The position numbers and the translations under genes were made by a program. A stretch of DNA of 64,000 bases from Methylacidimicrobium sp. AP8 (GTDB taxonomy: Bacteria > Verrucomicrobiota > Verrucomicrobiia > Methylacidiphilales > Methylacidiphilaceae): positions 868,001 to 932,000 of the forward strand of contig NZ_LR797830.1 of assembly GCF_903064525.1 (NCBI RefSeq), in the 5' to 3' direction. Numbering within the stretch: the stretch's first letter is position 1; each line of letters starts with the position of its first letter. Under the pieces are notes generated by a model, which saw only the letters and a program-made list of their open reading frames with translations, ran no database searches and was not told the DNA's origin. Of the stretch, positions 34,563 to 47,391 are shown in pieces.

Positions 34563-36749
34563 ATGCTCGAATGGGAGAGAGGAGCTTGGCTTTTTGCGCT
34601 CGCGCTCGTTGCGGCGTCCTGGACGGGCGGGCCTTCACCCGTCCAGGCTGCGGAATCCCTTCCGGCCCGCAGCCGGCATGTCGAAGCCACGCTGCTCTCG
34701 GAGACCGACTCTCTATCTCCGGGGGTACCGGTCCTCCTGGCGGTGCGCCTCCGGATGGATCCGGGGTGGCACACCTATTGGCGGAATCCCGGAGATGCCG
34801 GATCCCCGACCCGCATCGACTGGAACCTGCCCTCAGGCTTCGAAGCAGGACCGATCCAGTGGCCGGTGCCGCAGATCATTTCGGTTCCTCCCCTGACCAG
34901 CTATGGCTACGAAGGGGAAGCTTGGCTCTTGATCACCGTGACCCCTCCGGCGTCGCTGCCGGTCGGGCAGACCCTCGCCCTCTCGGCGAAGGTGAGCTGG
35001 GTAGAGTGCGCCCAGAGCTGCCTCCCGGGGAGCGGCGAGCTGGTCCTGGTCCTTCCGGTCTTGGCGGCTCCGGGAAAGATCGATTCCTCCCTGCGGGCGG
35101 GATTCCAGCGCGCGCGGGACGCCCTGCCCCAGCGCCCGCCGCATACCGTGCAGGCGAGCACCTGGGTCGATCGGGGCAAGCTTTACCTCGAGCTCAAAAG
35201 CACCGAAAAGAAGGCGGTCATGCTCGAGTCGCCCCGCTTCCTGCCCGCGGAGGAGGGCCTGATCGCCGACAGCGCGCAGCAGTCTTTCCGCCTCAAGCAG
35301 TTCGGCATTCAGATCGAGATTCCCGAACGCCCCCGGGCTAAGCCTCTTCCCAGAACGCTGGAAGGACTCCTGCTCGCCCAGTCGACCGAATGGAAGGGGA
35401 CCCGGAAGATCGCCTGGGAGATCCGGGCGGCGCGGGTGCCGCCTCCGGTCAGCCTTCGCGCTCTCCCCGGTTCCCGGAGCTTCTGGCTGATGATGGGCTT
35501 TGCCTTCCTGGGCGGGCTGATCCTCAACTTGATGCCCTGTGTGTTTCCGGTCCTTTCCCTCAAGGTGCTCCATCTGGTGGAGCAGGGGCGGGAGGAAGGC
35601 AAGACCGCCTTCGCGCACGGGCTGGCCTTTGCGGCCGGCGTGGTCTCTTCCTTCCTCGTCTTGGCGGCGATCCTGGTCGTGCTCCGGGCGCAAGGGGCGC
35701 AACTGGGATGGGGCTTTCAGCTGCAATCCGCCCCGTTCGTCGCGTTTCTGGCCGTCCTCTTCTTCCTGGTCTCCTTGAGCCTTTTCGGGGTCTTCGAGTT
35801 CGGCGCCTCCTTCGGAAGGGTAGGGCAGGCCGCCGAGCGGATGCACGGTCTGTGGGGGAGTTTCGGAAGCGGGGTGTTGGCGACCGTGGTGGCCAGCCCG
35901 TGCACCGCTCCGTTCATGGGGGTAGCGCTCGGCTTCGCCCTGACTCAGCCGTTCTGGGTCTCCTTGCTGGTCTTCGGGGCCCTGGGGTTGGGGGTGGCTA
36001 CCCCGGTCTTGCTCTTCTGCACCTTCCCGTTCCTGTTGCGGCTGCTGCCGCGGCCGGGCCGGTGGATGGAAGATTTCAAGCAGCTCTTGGGTTTTCCCAT
36101 GATGGGGGCCGTCGTCTGGCTTCTCTGGGTCTATGGGAAGCTGCGCGGAATCGACGGGATCGGGTCTCTGCTCCTGGGCCTTGTCGGAGTCGGATTCGGC
36201 GCCTGGCTCTACGGGAGGTACGCGAACCCGAGCCGGATCCTGCCGGTGCGGCTCCTGGCGGGGCTGGCCGGGGTGCTCGTAGTCGGCTTGACGATCGGTT
36301 ATCTCCTGCGGGACGCTACTGCGGGCCGCAAGGCGGAGGAGCCCTGGGTCCCCTATTCGGCCGCGCGGTTGAGCGAGCTGCGGGCCGAAGGGGTTCCGGT
36401 CTTCCTCGATTTTACGGCGGCCTGGTGCTTGACCTGCAAGGTCAACGAGCGTGTCGCTCTGGATAATGCGGAAGTGCGCAAGCGGTTCGCCGAGCGGGGA
36501 GTGGTCTGGATGGTTGCGGACTGGACCAACCGGGATCCGGCGATCACGCAGGCTTTGACCGAGCTGGGCAGAAGCGGGGTTCCGACCTACGTGCTCTATC
36601 CCCCGGACCCCCAGTCGCAACCGAAGCTGCTGCCGGAGCTGCTGACCCCCCGCATCCTCCTGGAGGAGATCGATAGGCTCCCGAGCCCGCCGATCGCTAG
36701 GCCGGGAGCCGCACCCGCGCTCTCCGCCACGCCGCAGGTCCGGCCGTGA
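34563..36749 (+). CDS. thiol:disulfide interchange protein (DsbD/ScsB-like)
   Basis: 728 residues: signal peptide (about 1-29), a periplasmic beta-rich N-terminal domain (about 40-290, with WHTYWRNPGDAGSPT and CAQSCLPGSGEL), eight membrane helices of the CcdA/DsbD type with the Cys in NLMPCVFPVLSLK (about 325) and a second in SPCTAPFMG, then a thioredoxin domain with TAAWCLTCK near residue 622. It would pass electrons from cytosolic thioredoxin to periplasmic proteins, for example for cytochrome c or copper-protein maturation. The stop overlaps the next gene's GTG. Confidence 0.93.
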   Translation: MLEWERGAWLFALALVAASWTGGPSPVQAAESLPARSRHVEATLLSETDSLSPGVPVLLAVRLRMDPGWHTYWRNPGDAGSPTRIDWNLPSGFEAGPIQWPVPQIISVPPLTSYGYEGEAWLLITVTPPASLPVGQTLALSAKVSWVECAQSCLPGSGELVLVLPVLAAPGKIDSSLRAGFQRARDALPQRPPHTVQASTWVDRGKLYLELKSTEKKAVMLESPRFLPAEEGLIADSAQQSFRLKQFGIQIEIPERPRAKPLPRTLEGLLLAQSTEWKGTRKIAWEIRAARVPPPVSLRALPGSRSFWLMMGFAFLGGLILNLMPCVFPVLSLKVLHLVEQGREEGKTAFAHGLAFAAGVVSSFLVLAAILVVLRAQGAQLGWGFQLQSAPFVAFLAVLFFLVSLSLFGVFEFGASFGRVGQAAERMHGLWGSFGSGVLATVVASPCTAPFMGVALGFALTQPFWVSLLVFGALGLGVATPVLLFCTFPFLLRLLPRPGRWMEDFKQLLGFPMMGAVVWLLWVYGKLRGIDGIGSLLLGLVGVGFGAWLYGRYANPSRILPVRLLAGLAGVLVVGLTIGYLLRDATAGRKAEEPWVPYSAARLSELRAEGVPVFLDFTAAWCLTCKVNERVALDNAEVRKRFAERGVVWMVADWTNRDPAITQALTELGRSGVPTYVLYPPDPQSQPKLLPELLTPRILLEEIDRLPSPPIARPGAAPALSATPQVRP

Positions 36750-37483
36750 ACCGCAGCGGGCTCTCGTCGGCGCCGGAAGGAGGCCGTTCGTTTTTTCCGG
36801 GGTTCGGCGCATTCGAGACGCTGCGGGTCGAACAAGGGACCCCGCAGTTTGTCGAGGAGCATTGGCGCTCCCTCGGCTTAGCGGCCGAGGCCCTGGGCAT
36901 TGCGCGAAAGATCGACTTCCGGACTCGGGCTTCCGCGCTGCCGCCCGGGGAGACGGGCCGGTGGCGCTGGGTGATCACCTGGGAGGATCAGTGGGATGAT
37001 TTTGCCCGGGAAAAGGTTTCCGATCGGACCGCCTACTCGCTCGAACCGGCTCCCCAGCGCGTCGGCTCGGAGAATTGGGATGCCCGCTTCAAGACGCTCA
37101 GCTACTTGACCAGATGGCAGGCTCGGCGGTCGGTGACGGCCGACGAGGCGCTCCTGTGCAACGAGCGGGGCGAGATCGCTTCCGGAGCTTGCACCAATGT
37201 CTTCTGGGTGCGCGGAAAGTCGATCTACACGCCTTCCCCGGAAGCGGGCTGCCGAGCCGGTGTGATCCGCGGCTGGATCCTCGGGCGCGCGACGGTGATC
37301 GAAGGGCGCTTCCCCCTTTCCGCGCTCGACGACGCGGAGGAGATCTTCCTGACCAACAGCTGGATCGGAGTCATGCCGGTCAACCGGTACCTGGGCCGGG
37401 CCTTTCCCGTCGGTCCGGTCGCCCGCCGGCTGCGCAAGGAGCTCGAAACCGCACTGCACGGCGGAAAGAGGGATGCACGCTAA
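36746..37483 (+). CDS. class IV aminotransferase-family PLP enzyme
   Basis: 245 residues from GTG 36746, overlapping the dsbD-like stop (GTGA). The class IV fold is shown by FGAFETLRVEQG, FKTLSYLTRW (with the PLP lysine), ADEALLCNERGEIASGACTN and a TNVFWV segment. The family includes aminodeoxychorismate lyase (PabC), D-amino acid and branched-chain aminotransferases; the length and the ERGEIASGACTNVF signature fit PabC-like or D-Ala types equally. It converges with tatC, the stops overlapping in CTAA. Confidence 0.85.
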   Translation: MNRSGLSSAPEGGRSFFPGFGAFETLRVEQGTPQFVEEHWRSLGLAAEALGIARKIDFRTRASALPPGETGRWRWVITWEDQWDDFAREKVSDRTAYSLEPAPQRVGSENWDARFKTLSYLTRWQARRSVTADEALLCNERGEIASGACTNVFWVRGKSIYTPSPEAGCRAGVIRGWILGRATVIEGRFPLSALDDAEEIFLTNSWIGVMPVNRYLGRAFPVGPVARRLRKELETALHGGKRDAR

Positions 37484-38283
37484 AGCGGGAGGTCGTGCTC
37501 CTCGGGTCCGATTCGCTCCGCGGGCGGGAGGGGAGAGGAAAGCCGACCGCTCCGCTTCCGTTCGAGGCCGATCGCGAACCAGAGGGAGGCTTCGTAAAGG
37601 AGGTACATCGGGACCGCAAGCAGGGCGAGGGTGAACGGATCGGATGTAGGGGTGATGCAGGCGGCCGCGATGACGATGGCCACGATCGCGTGGCGGCGGT
37701 ACCGGCGCAGAAGCTCGGCGCGGAGGATGCCGAAGTAGGTGAGGAGGACGACGACAAGAGGGAGCTCGAAGGCGAGGCCGAAGCCGACCACCATCTGGAC
37801 GACGAAGTCAAGATAGTTGGGTAGGGTCCACTGGGTTTCGACCCCCAGGCTGTGGCTGTACTGGATGAAGAAGCGGAGGGCCTGGGGGAGGAGGACGGCG
37901 TAGGAAAAGAAGCCGCCGAGGAGGAAGAGGAAGGCTCCGGCGGAAAAAACCGGGAAGAGCGCCCTCTTCTCCGCCGGGGTGAGCGCGGGGAGAAGAAACT
38001 CGCCGACGAAGTAGAGGACGGCGGGCAGGGAGAGGACGACTCCGGTCAAGAGGCTGATTTGCAGTTGGACCGAGAAGGGATCGACGACCCCGAGGAAGCG
38101 GAGAATCTTGGCCGGGTCTTCTCCCGCCTGCTTGAGGGGTGCGAGGAGGAGTCCGAGGATCGGCTTGGTGGCGGCGAAGCCGACCGCGGAAGCCAAGGCC
38201 AGGGCGGCCAGCGCCTTGAAGATCGTCCAGCGCAGATCTTCCAGATGCTCGAGGAAGGGCTTCTCGTCGGAGGAAGGGGGCAT
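37480..38283 (-). CDS. tatC: twin-arginine translocase subunit TatC
   Basis: 267 residues. FLEHLEDLRWTIFKALAAL is the conserved N-terminal motif, with six membrane helices following and the FSYAVLLPQALRFFIQY and YLDFVVQMVVGFGLAFELP segments characteristic of TatC. TatC receives folded proteins bearing twin-arginine signals. tatA/B are not in the window. It lies two bases after queH on the same strand. Confidence 0.96.
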   Translation of the reverse strand: MPPSSDEKPFLEHLEDLRWTIFKALAALALASAVGFAATKPILGLLLAPLKQAGEDPAKILRFLGVVDPFSVQLQISLLTGVVLSLPAVLYFVGEFLLPALTPAEKRALFPVFSAGAFLFLLGGFFSYAVLLPQALRFFIQYSHSLGVETQWTLPNYLDFVVQMVVGFGLAFELPLVVVLLTYFGILRAELLRRYRRHAIVAIVIAAACITPTSDPFTLALLAVPMYLLYEASLWFAIGLERKRSGRLSSPLPPAERIGPEEHDLPL

Positions 38284-38285
38284 TC

Positions 38286-38984
38286 CTAATCGGGAGGCGC
38301 CGCCGGTGCGGCGCAGCGGGGGTCCGGCGGCGACGGACTTCCGTAAAACTTCTTTCCCAGCTCGATCTTAGGTCGCCCATGCGCGGTCCGCCAGCGGTTG
38401 GCGTCGCGCAGCGAATAGAGGCAGCCGCAATACTCCTGCTGGTAGAAGCGTTCTTGGCGGGAAATTTCGATCATCCGCTGGGATCCGCCGCGCTTTCTCC
38501 AGTTGTAGGTCCAGTAGGTCAACCCGGGATAGCGAGCGGCGGCGCGCATGCCGGCCCTGGTGACCTGGTCGAAGTCCTTCCAGCGCGAGATGCCTAGGCT
38601 GCTCGTGAACACCGGGAAGCCGTGCTCGGCCGCGTAGAGGGCGGTCCGCTCGAAGCGCAAGTCGAAGCAGACGGTGCAGCGCGCCCCCCGTTCCGGCTCC
38701 CATTCGAGGCCGCGCACCCGGGCAAACCAGCGATCGGTGTCATAATCGGCGTCGATGAACGGAACGGAGAGCTTTCGGGCGAAGGCGATGTTCTCCCGCT
38801 TGCGCAGCTCGTACTCGCGAAGGGGATGGATGTTCGGATTGTAAAAGAAGACCGTAAGCTCGCAGCCCGCCGCCAGGATGCTCTCCATGACGGCTCCGGA
38901 GCAGGGGGCGCAGCAGGAGTGGAGAAGGACCTTCCTCGCCCCCAAGGGGGGCTCGAGCGTCGGAGCCGGAGTTGGTCGGCGCAT
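38286..38984 (-). CDS. queH: epoxyqueuosine reductase QueH
   Basis: 232 residues. The iron-sulfur and active-site Cys motifs of QueH are present: [11 protein letters not shown] (about 20-30), [22 protein letters not shown] (about 101-115) and [10 protein letters not shown] (about 180). The enzyme performs the last step of queuosine synthesis in tRNA. It has an unusual C-terminal Pro/Ala tail. Transcribed with tatC. Confidence 0.95.
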   Translation of the reverse strand: MRRPTPAPTLEPPLGARKVLLHSCCAPCSGAVMESILAAGCELTVFFYNPNIHPLREYELRKRENIAFARKLSVPFIDADYDTDRWFARVRGLEWEPERGARCTVCFDLRFERTALYAAEHGFPVFTSSLGISRWKDFDQVTRAGMRAAARYPGLTYWTYNWRKRGGSQRMIEISRQERFYQQEYCGCLYSLRDANRWRTAHGRPKIELGKKFYGSPSPPDPRCAAPAAPPD

Positions 38985-39070
38985 TTTCTTTATCGTAACC
39001 CAAGCGCTGAACGGCGTCCCTTGGCAAGCGGAAGTTGCCGGAGGAATCTCCCGCTTTCCTCATTTCCGCG

Positions 39071-42389
<3,319 letters not shown>

Positions 42390-42410
42390 GGCCGGGGAGG
42401 GCCGCGACTC

Positions 42411-42740
42411 GTGGAGGGTGACGAAAAGGACGGAAAGAACCGGGAAGTCCGGCGGAAGCCGACGGAAGAAGACCGAAGGCGGCTGGCTAGCCAGGTAAGC
42501 CAGGACGTGGAGAGGATGAAGAGGGCCGAACAGGAGAAGCACCGCATTCTTTCCTCCTGGCTCACCCTCGGAACGATCGGTCTTCTCTTCATCCTTCCGG
42601 TCGTCCTCGGGGCCTTCGTGGGCCGCTGGCTCGACGAGCACCTGGCGGGCTATGCCATCCACTGGACGATCACGGGGATTCTCTTGGGGGTCATTCTCGG
42701 CGCCTGGAGCGTCTACAACCATATCCGACCCAACCTATGA
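42411..42740 (+). CDS. atpQ: AtpQ/AtpI-type small membrane subunit
   Basis: 109 residues from GTG 42411. A charged N-terminal half (RRLASQVSQDVERMKRAEQE) is followed by two helices: SSWLTLGTIGLLFILPVVLG, then IHWTITGILLGVILGAWSVY. This fits the AtpZ/AtpI-like AtpQ placed between atpC and atpB in N-ATPase operons. The usual second small gene, atpR, is absent: atpB begins in an ATGA overlap with this stop. Confidence 0.85.
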   Translation: MEGDEKDGKNREVRRKPTEEDRRRLASQVSQDVERMKRAEQEKHRILSSWLTLGTIGLLFILPVVLGAFVGRWLDEHLAGYAIHWTITGILLGVILGAWSVYNHIRPNL

Positions 42741-43417
42741 GCTCGGGAGGACTTCTTGGGCAGCCGACTTTCCGGATCGGCTCCTTCGCCGTGAGCGAGT
42801 CGGCGGTGACCGCGACGGTGTTGACGATCCTCTTGGTCGGGGCGGCCGGCTGGGCGAGGAGCCGGCTGCGCCTCCGGGATCCCGCCGGCTGGCAAGTCGT
42901 CGTCGAGGCGGCGGTCCAAGCGATGGACACTACTGTGCGCGAGTCGATTCCCAAGGCGCCGGAACGCGTCCTGCCGCTGGTCGGGGCGCTCTGGATCTAT
43001 ATTCTTTTCGCCAACCTGATCGGGCTGCTCCCCGGGCTCCATTCCCCGACGGGGGATCTTTCGGTGACGGGGGCCTTGGCGGTGATCGTCTTTCTGGCAG
43101 TGCCCTATTACGGGCTGCGCGCCGAGGGCCCGGCCGCCTACCTGCGAGAATATTTTACCCCGATGTTCTGGATGTTCCCTTTTCATGTGATGAGCGAGCT
43201 GACCCGAACCTTGACCTTGGCCGTCCGGCTCTTCGGGAACATGACGGGAATGGAGGTCGCCATCGGCATCCTCCTGCTGCTGGCCGGATTCCTGGTGCCG
43301 GTCGCCTTTCTTTTTCTCCATCTGATCGAGGCGCTCTTGCAGGCCTACATTTTCGGGATGCTGGCCCTGGTCTACATCTCCGGAGGCATGCAGGCGCTAG
43401 CGGAAAAGGAACAATAA
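42737..43417 (+). CDS. atpB: N-type ATP synthase subunit a
   Basis: 226 residues. The key rotor-facing helix is HVMSELTRTLTLAVRLFGNMTG with the essential Arg, and the last helices carry VAFLFLHLIEALLQAYIFGML. ERVLPLVGALWIYILFANLIGLLPG opens the core. It forms the ion half-channels with the c ring. Confidence 0.96.
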   Translation: MSSGGLLGQPTFRIGSFAVSESAVTATVLTILLVGAAGWARSRLRLRDPAGWQVVVEAAVQAMDTTVRESIPKAPERVLPLVGALWIYILFANLIGLLPGLHSPTGDLSVTGALAVIVFLAVPYYGLRAEGPAAYLREYFTPMFWMFPFHVMSELTRTLTLAVRLFGNMTGMEVAIGILLLLAGFLVPVAFLFLHLIEALLQAYIFGMLALVYISGGMQALAEKEQ

Positions 43418-43433
43418 CGGGAGGAATCAGACG

Positions 43434-43703
43434 ATGAGCGAGTTGGGCATGTTTACTACCCTTGTGACCGCTTTGGCGGTTCTGGCTATGGGGGTAGGCG
43501 TCATCGGGCCAGGGATCGGCATGGGGATGGCGATCGCCAAGGCCCTCGAGGCATTGGCCCGTCAGCCGGAGGCCGAAAAGTCGATCATGCGCTGGCTCTT
43601 GATCGGCCTGGCGATGATCGAGTCGCTGGCGATCTACGTGCTGGTCATCGTGCTCATCGTTCTCTTCCGCAGCCCGATGCTCGATTACCTGCTCCATAAG
43701 TAG
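43434..43703 (+). CDS. atpE: N-type ATP synthase subunit c
   Basis: 89 residues, two helices with the polar loop ARQPEAEKS. The ion-binding Glu63 sits in MIESLAIY. Compared with the Na+ site of Ilyobacter (Gln32, Val63, Glu65, Ser66, Thr67, Tyr70), this protein has Met30, Met61, Glu63, Ser64, Leu65 and Tyr68. The Gln/Glu of helix 1 is therefore lost, which suggests proton rather than Na+ coupling. Confidence 0.96.
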   Translation: MSELGMFTTLVTALAVLAMGVGVIGPGIGMGMAIAKALEALARQPEAEKSIMRWLLIGLAMIESLAIYVLVIVLIVLFRSPMLDYLLHK

Positions 43704-43736
43704 GTTCCGGGTGGAATCGAACGAGAGGCGATCGCC

Positions 43737-44483
43737 GTGAGCTTGGACTGGACGACCTTTCTTCTTCAGGTCTTCAACTTCCTGGTCCTGGTCTGGCTGC
43801 TCCGCCGGCTCCTCTTCCGTCCCGTCCTGCGGCTGATCGCGGAGCGGAAGGAAGCGACGGCAAAGGCGTGGGAAGAAGCGGAGAGGATCCGGAAGGAGGG
43901 CGAGGATCTCCGGAGCGCCTACGAGAACCGAATGGCCCTCTGGGAAGCGGAAAAGGAGAAGGCGCGCGCCAAGCTTTTCGAGGAGATCCAGGCGGAACGG
44001 AGCCGCCTCCAGGCCGAAAATGACCGGCTCATCCGGGAAGAGCGGGAGCGGGCGCGGGCGGCAGAGGCCCGCCGGCTAGCCGCGCTTTCCCAGGAAGCGG
44101 AGGCCCGGGCGCTGCGGATCGCCAGTCAGTTCGCCAGCCGCTTTCTCCGCGATCTGGCCACACCGGACCTGGAGGCGAAGCTGATCGACCGGGCGGTCGA
44201 GGAGATCGAGCGGCTGCCCGAGGCGCAGCTGGCGGAGATCCGGAGCTCGGTAGCCCGGGAAGGCGTGGAGCGGATGGAGATCCGGACCGCCTTCGCCCTG
44301 ACGGAAGAGCGGCGTGAGCGGTTGGCGAAAGCCTTGCAGAAAGCCTGCGGAAAGGAGTTGGCCTGCGAATCCTTTGTCGACGGTTCGCTCGTGGCGGGCG
44401 TCCGCGCTATCGTCGGCAGCTGGATGGTCCGTGCCAACGTGAAGGACGAGCTGGCATTCTTCGCTGCGAAAGGAGGGGGCTGA
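43737..44483 (+). CDS. atpF: N-type ATP synthase subunit b fused to a delta-like domain
   Basis: 248 residues from GTG 43737. LDWTTFLLQVFNFLVLVWLL is the single b-type membrane helix; a long Arg/Glu coiled coil follows (about 35-130). The C-terminal about 110 residues end in ESFVDGSLVAGVRAIVGSWM, resembling the delta subunit (ELIAG-type turn and final strand). N-ATPase operons lack atpH, and this fusion supplies that stator piece. Confidence 0.92.
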   Translation: MSLDWTTFLLQVFNFLVLVWLLRRLLFRPVLRLIAERKEATAKAWEEAERIRKEGEDLRSAYENRMALWEAEKEKARAKLFEEIQAERSRLQAENDRLIREERERARAAEARRLAALSQEAEARALRIASQFASRFLRDLATPDLEAKLIDRAVEEIERLPEAQLAEIRSSVAREGVERMEIRTAFALTEERRERLAKALQKACGKELACESFVDGSLVAGVRAIVGSWMVRANVKDELAFFAAKGGG

Positions 44484-44486
44484 ATC

Positions 44487-46013
44487 ATGCCGGAAGAGAA
44501 GGAGCTTTCTCCGCTCGAGCAGAAGGCGAAATGGGTCGAGCGGTACCGGTTCGCGCCGGAGGTGGCCGAATTCGGCCGGGTCATTTCCGTCGGAGATGGG
44601 ATCGCCTGGGTCGACGGTCTCTCCTCGGCCGCCATCGACGACCTGCTCGAGCTGGAGGACGGGAGCCAGGCGCTGGTCTACAGCCTGAGCGCGGAGTCGG
44701 TCGGGGTAATCTTGCTGGTGCAGACGAGTCGGCTGACGGCCGGCACGCTCGTCCACCGGACCGGGCGGCGGCTGAGCATCCCCGTCGGAGATTCGCTCCT
44801 GGGGAGGGTGGTCGATCCCGTAGGGAACCCGCTCGACGGGAAGCCGCCCCCCGCTGCCGATCGGACCGGGCTGTTGGAGGCTCCCGCACCGGCGATCATC
44901 GACCGGGACTATGTCGATCAGCCCCTCTACACGGGAAACAAGATCGTCGATGCGATGATCCCGATCGGCAAAGGGCAGCGGGAGCTGGTGATCGGGGACA
45001 ACGGGCTGGGCAAGACGACCTTCTGCCTGGATATGGTCATAAACCAGAAGGGACGGGACGTGCTTTGCGTCTACGTCCTGATCGGCCAGAAGCGATCGAG
45101 CATCGTTCAGGTCGTGGAGACGCTCCGGGCGCAGGGCGCCCTGGAATATACGGCGGTCGTGGTGGCCGAGGCGACGGCGCTTCCCGGTCTCCAATACCTG
45201 GCGCCCTTCGCCGGCTGCGCCTTGGCCGAGGAGTGGATGCGCGCCGGGAGGCAGACGCTGGTCATCTACGACGATCTTTCCCAGCATGCGCAGACCTATC
45301 GGGAGCTCTCGCTCCTCTTGCGTCGGCCCCCGGGGCGGGAGGCCTATCCCGGAGATATCTTCTATCTCCATAGCCGGCTCCTGGAGCGGTCGACGCGCCT
45401 GACCGCCGCCCAAGGAGGGGGAAGCCTGACGGCGATCCCGATCGTGGAGACCCAGCAAGGGGAGCTCGCCTCCTACATCCCCACCAACCTGATTTCGATT
45501 ACCGACGGACAGGTCTTCTTCGAGCAGAGCCTTTTCGCCGCGGGCATCCTGCCGGCGATCGACGTCACCCGATCGGTCTCGCGCATCGGAGGAGCGGCGC
45601 AGCATCCGGTGCTGCGCAAGGAGGCCGGGCGGATGAAGCTCGATTATCTCCAATTCCTCGAGCTCGAGGTCTTCACCCGGTTCGGAACCAAGCTCGAGGC
45701 ATCGCTCGAGAGGAGAATCCAGCGGGGAAGGCTGCTTCGGGAGCTTCTCAAGCAGGATAAGCTCGCTCCGGTGACTCCCGAGCAAGAGTTCGGATGGCTC
45801 TTGGCCTTCAACGAGAACCTCTTCGATCCGATCGCGCTCGACCGGGTGCGGGCCGCGCAAGCCGCGCTGTTCGCCCGCATCGACCGGTCGGGCTTGACCC
45901 TGGAAGAGCCCCGCGAACGCTGGCTTGCCTTGGCTAAGGAGGTCCTGGTCCCGCTGGTCCCCCCGCCGCCTCCGTCGCCTTCGCCGAGGCAGGCCGCCTC
46001 CGTCGCCGCATGA
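44487..46013 (+). CDS. atpA: N-type ATP synthase alpha subunit
   Basis: 508 residues. [16 protein letters not shown] starts the barrel; the P-loop is [13 protein letters not shown] instead of the more usual GDRQTGKT, and [32 protein letters not shown] and the arginine-finger region [11 protein letters not shown] and [13 protein letters not shown] follow. A Pro-rich C-terminal tail is present. Overlaps atpG by four bases. Confidence 0.95.
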   Translation: MPEEKELSPLEQKAKWVERYRFAPEVAEFGRVISVGDGIAWVDGLSSAAIDDLLELEDGSQALVYSLSAESVGVILLVQTSRLTAGTLVHRTGRRLSIPVGDSLLGRVVDPVGNPLDGKPPPAADRTGLLEAPAPAIIDRDYVDQPLYTGNKIVDAMIPIGKGQRELVIGDNGLGKTTFCLDMVINQKGRDVLCVYVLIGQKRSSIVQVVETLRAQGALEYTAVVVAEATALPGLQYLAPFAGCALAEEWMRAGRQTLVIYDDLSQHAQTYRELSLLLRRPPGREAYPGDIFYLHSRLLERSTRLTAAQGGGSLTAIPIVETQQGELASYIPTNLISITDGQVFFEQSLFAAGILPAIDVTRSVSRIGGAAQHPVLRKEAGRMKLDYLQFLELEVFTRFGTKLEASLERRIQRGRLLRELLKQDKLAPVTPEQEFGWLLAFNENLFDPIALDRVRAAQAALFARIDRSGLTLEEPRERWLALAKEVLVPLVPPPPPSPSPRQAASVAA

Positions 46014-46894
46014 GCCGCCGCCGGGAAGTGCTCCGCTATCGCCGCTCCCTCCGGGAGATCGGCGAGATCATGAAGGCCATGAAGAACATGGCATTGGTCG
46101 AGGTGCGCAAGCTCGCCAAATTCGCGGGTGTGCAGCGCGACCTGATCGCGGCGCTGGAGGCGATGGCCGAAGCCTTCTATGGATCCCATCCCGAGCTGCT
46201 CCCGCCGGATCGGCCCGGGGATCGGCCTATCTACCTGCTCCTGGGCTCGGAACGGGGCTTTTGCGCCGATTTCAACTCGTCTCTGGTCCGTTTTTGGGAG
46301 GAGCGGGTTCGGGAGGTCGCGGGAAAGGGGGATTACGAGCTGCTCCTGGTCGGAGCGCGGCTGGAGGCCCGCGCGGCGGGCTTTCCCAAGATCACTAGAG
46401 CTTTGGCGGGGCCGAGCGTCTGGGAGGAAGTCGCCGGCTTTCTCCCGCGCCTGATGGCTGCGATCCGGGAGCTGGTCGAGAGGGGAGCGACCGGACTGAT
46501 CGTCGTCTTCCACGAGTCCGACCGGGAGTCGATCGAGGAGCGGAGGCTCCTGCCCCTGCCGATCGCGGCCGAAAAGCTCCGGAAGCGGGTTCCGGGGCCG
46601 GCTCCCCTGCTGCAGATTCCCGCGCGGGACTTCTCGGAGGATCTGGTCGAGACCTATCTGCTGGCGGCCCTGCACGAGGCACTCTATTCGTCGCTGGCCG
46701 CCGAGAACCGGAAGCGGATGGAGCACATGCAGAACGCGCTCGACCAGCTGGACAAGCGGGTCGCCGAGCTGACGAACGCGGCAAACCGGCTCCGTCAGGA
46801 GGAGATCACCGAGGAGATCGAGGTGATCCTGCTTTCGGCCGAGGCGCTCCGGCGGAAGGAGGCGCGGAAAAGGATTCCCAGGCCGGCAGGCTAG
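46010..46894 (+). CDS. atpG: N-type ATP synthase gamma subunit
   Basis: 294 residues. The N-terminal helix [20 protein letters not shown] and the C-terminal helix [20 protein letters not shown] are the two strands of the rotor shaft; [13 protein letters not shown] marks the central domain. The N-terminus [13 protein letters not shown] is family-typical. Last gene of the operon; its stop overlaps the merR stop in CTAG. Confidence 0.93.
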   Translation: MSRRREVLRYRRSLREIGEIMKAMKNMALVEVRKLAKFAGVQRDLIAALEAMAEAFYGSHPELLPPDRPGDRPIYLLLGSERGFCADFNSSLVRFWEERVREVAGKGDYELLLVGARLEARAAGFPKITRALAGPSVWEEVAGFLPRLMAAIRELVERGATGLIVVFHESDRESIEERRLLPLPIAAEKLRKRVPGPAPLLQIPARDFSEDLVETYLLAALHEALYSSLAAENRKRMEHMQNALDQLDKRVAELTNAANRLRQEEITEEIEVILLSAEALRRKEARKRIPRPAG

Positions 46895-47391
46895 CAAAAA
46901 GGCCGACGCTCTGCGGCTCGCGCAACGGGAGTCGCGCGTCTTTTCCCCGGCGGCCGATCGGATGGTGCCGGCCTCGTCAGGTCGGCTCTGTCTTGCAGCG
47001 ATGCGATCAGCGGACAAGAGACATGCCCGTGCTGCGAGCGGCAGGCGGATACCAGGCCGGAGAGCGTGGTTTCTATGCGTGCCAGATCGGCGATCTTTTC
47101 CCGCACGGCCTTGAGCTTGTTCTCGGCCACCTGGGCGGCTTCCTCGCAATGGGCGCCGTCGTCCAGCCGCAGCAGGTCCGCGATCTCCTTCAAGCTGAAT
47201 CCGAGCCGTTGGGCCGACTTCACGAACTTCACCCGAGCCACGTCCGCGGCGCCATAGCGGCGGACGCCCCCGTGAGGCCTGGCGGGTTCCCGCAGGAGGC
47301 CTTTGCGCTGGTAGAACCGGATCGTCTCCACGTTGACTCCGGCCGCCTTGGCAAAACCGCCGATGGTCAGCTTCTCCCCGGTGTTTTTCAT
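46891..47391 (-). CDS. merR: MerR-type mercury-responsive regulator (orphan)
   Basis: 166 residues from ATG 47391. The helix-turn-helix is [20 protein letters not shown] and QRKGLLREP, followed by the dimerisation coil. The three Hg(II)-binding cysteines of MerR are at exactly the classical numbers: Cys82 (HCEEA), Cys117 and Cys126 ([10 protein letters not shown]). It therefore should bind Hg(II). No merT, merP or merA is present nearby, so its target is elsewhere or lost. Confidence 0.9.
   Translation of the reverse strand: MKNTGEKLTIGGFAKAAGVNVETIRFYQRKGLLREPARPHGGVRRYGAADVARVKFVKSAQRLGFSLKEIADLLRLDDGAHCEEAAQVAENKLKAVREKIADLARIETTLSGLVSACRSQHGHVSCPLIASLQDRADLTRPAPSDRPPGKRRATPVARAAERRPFC

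Noticed and set aside
34833-36812. 659-codon minus-strand frame opposite the dsbD-like gene
   Set aside because: Gln/Arg/Pro-rich antisense shadow of clear membrane-protein coding sequence.
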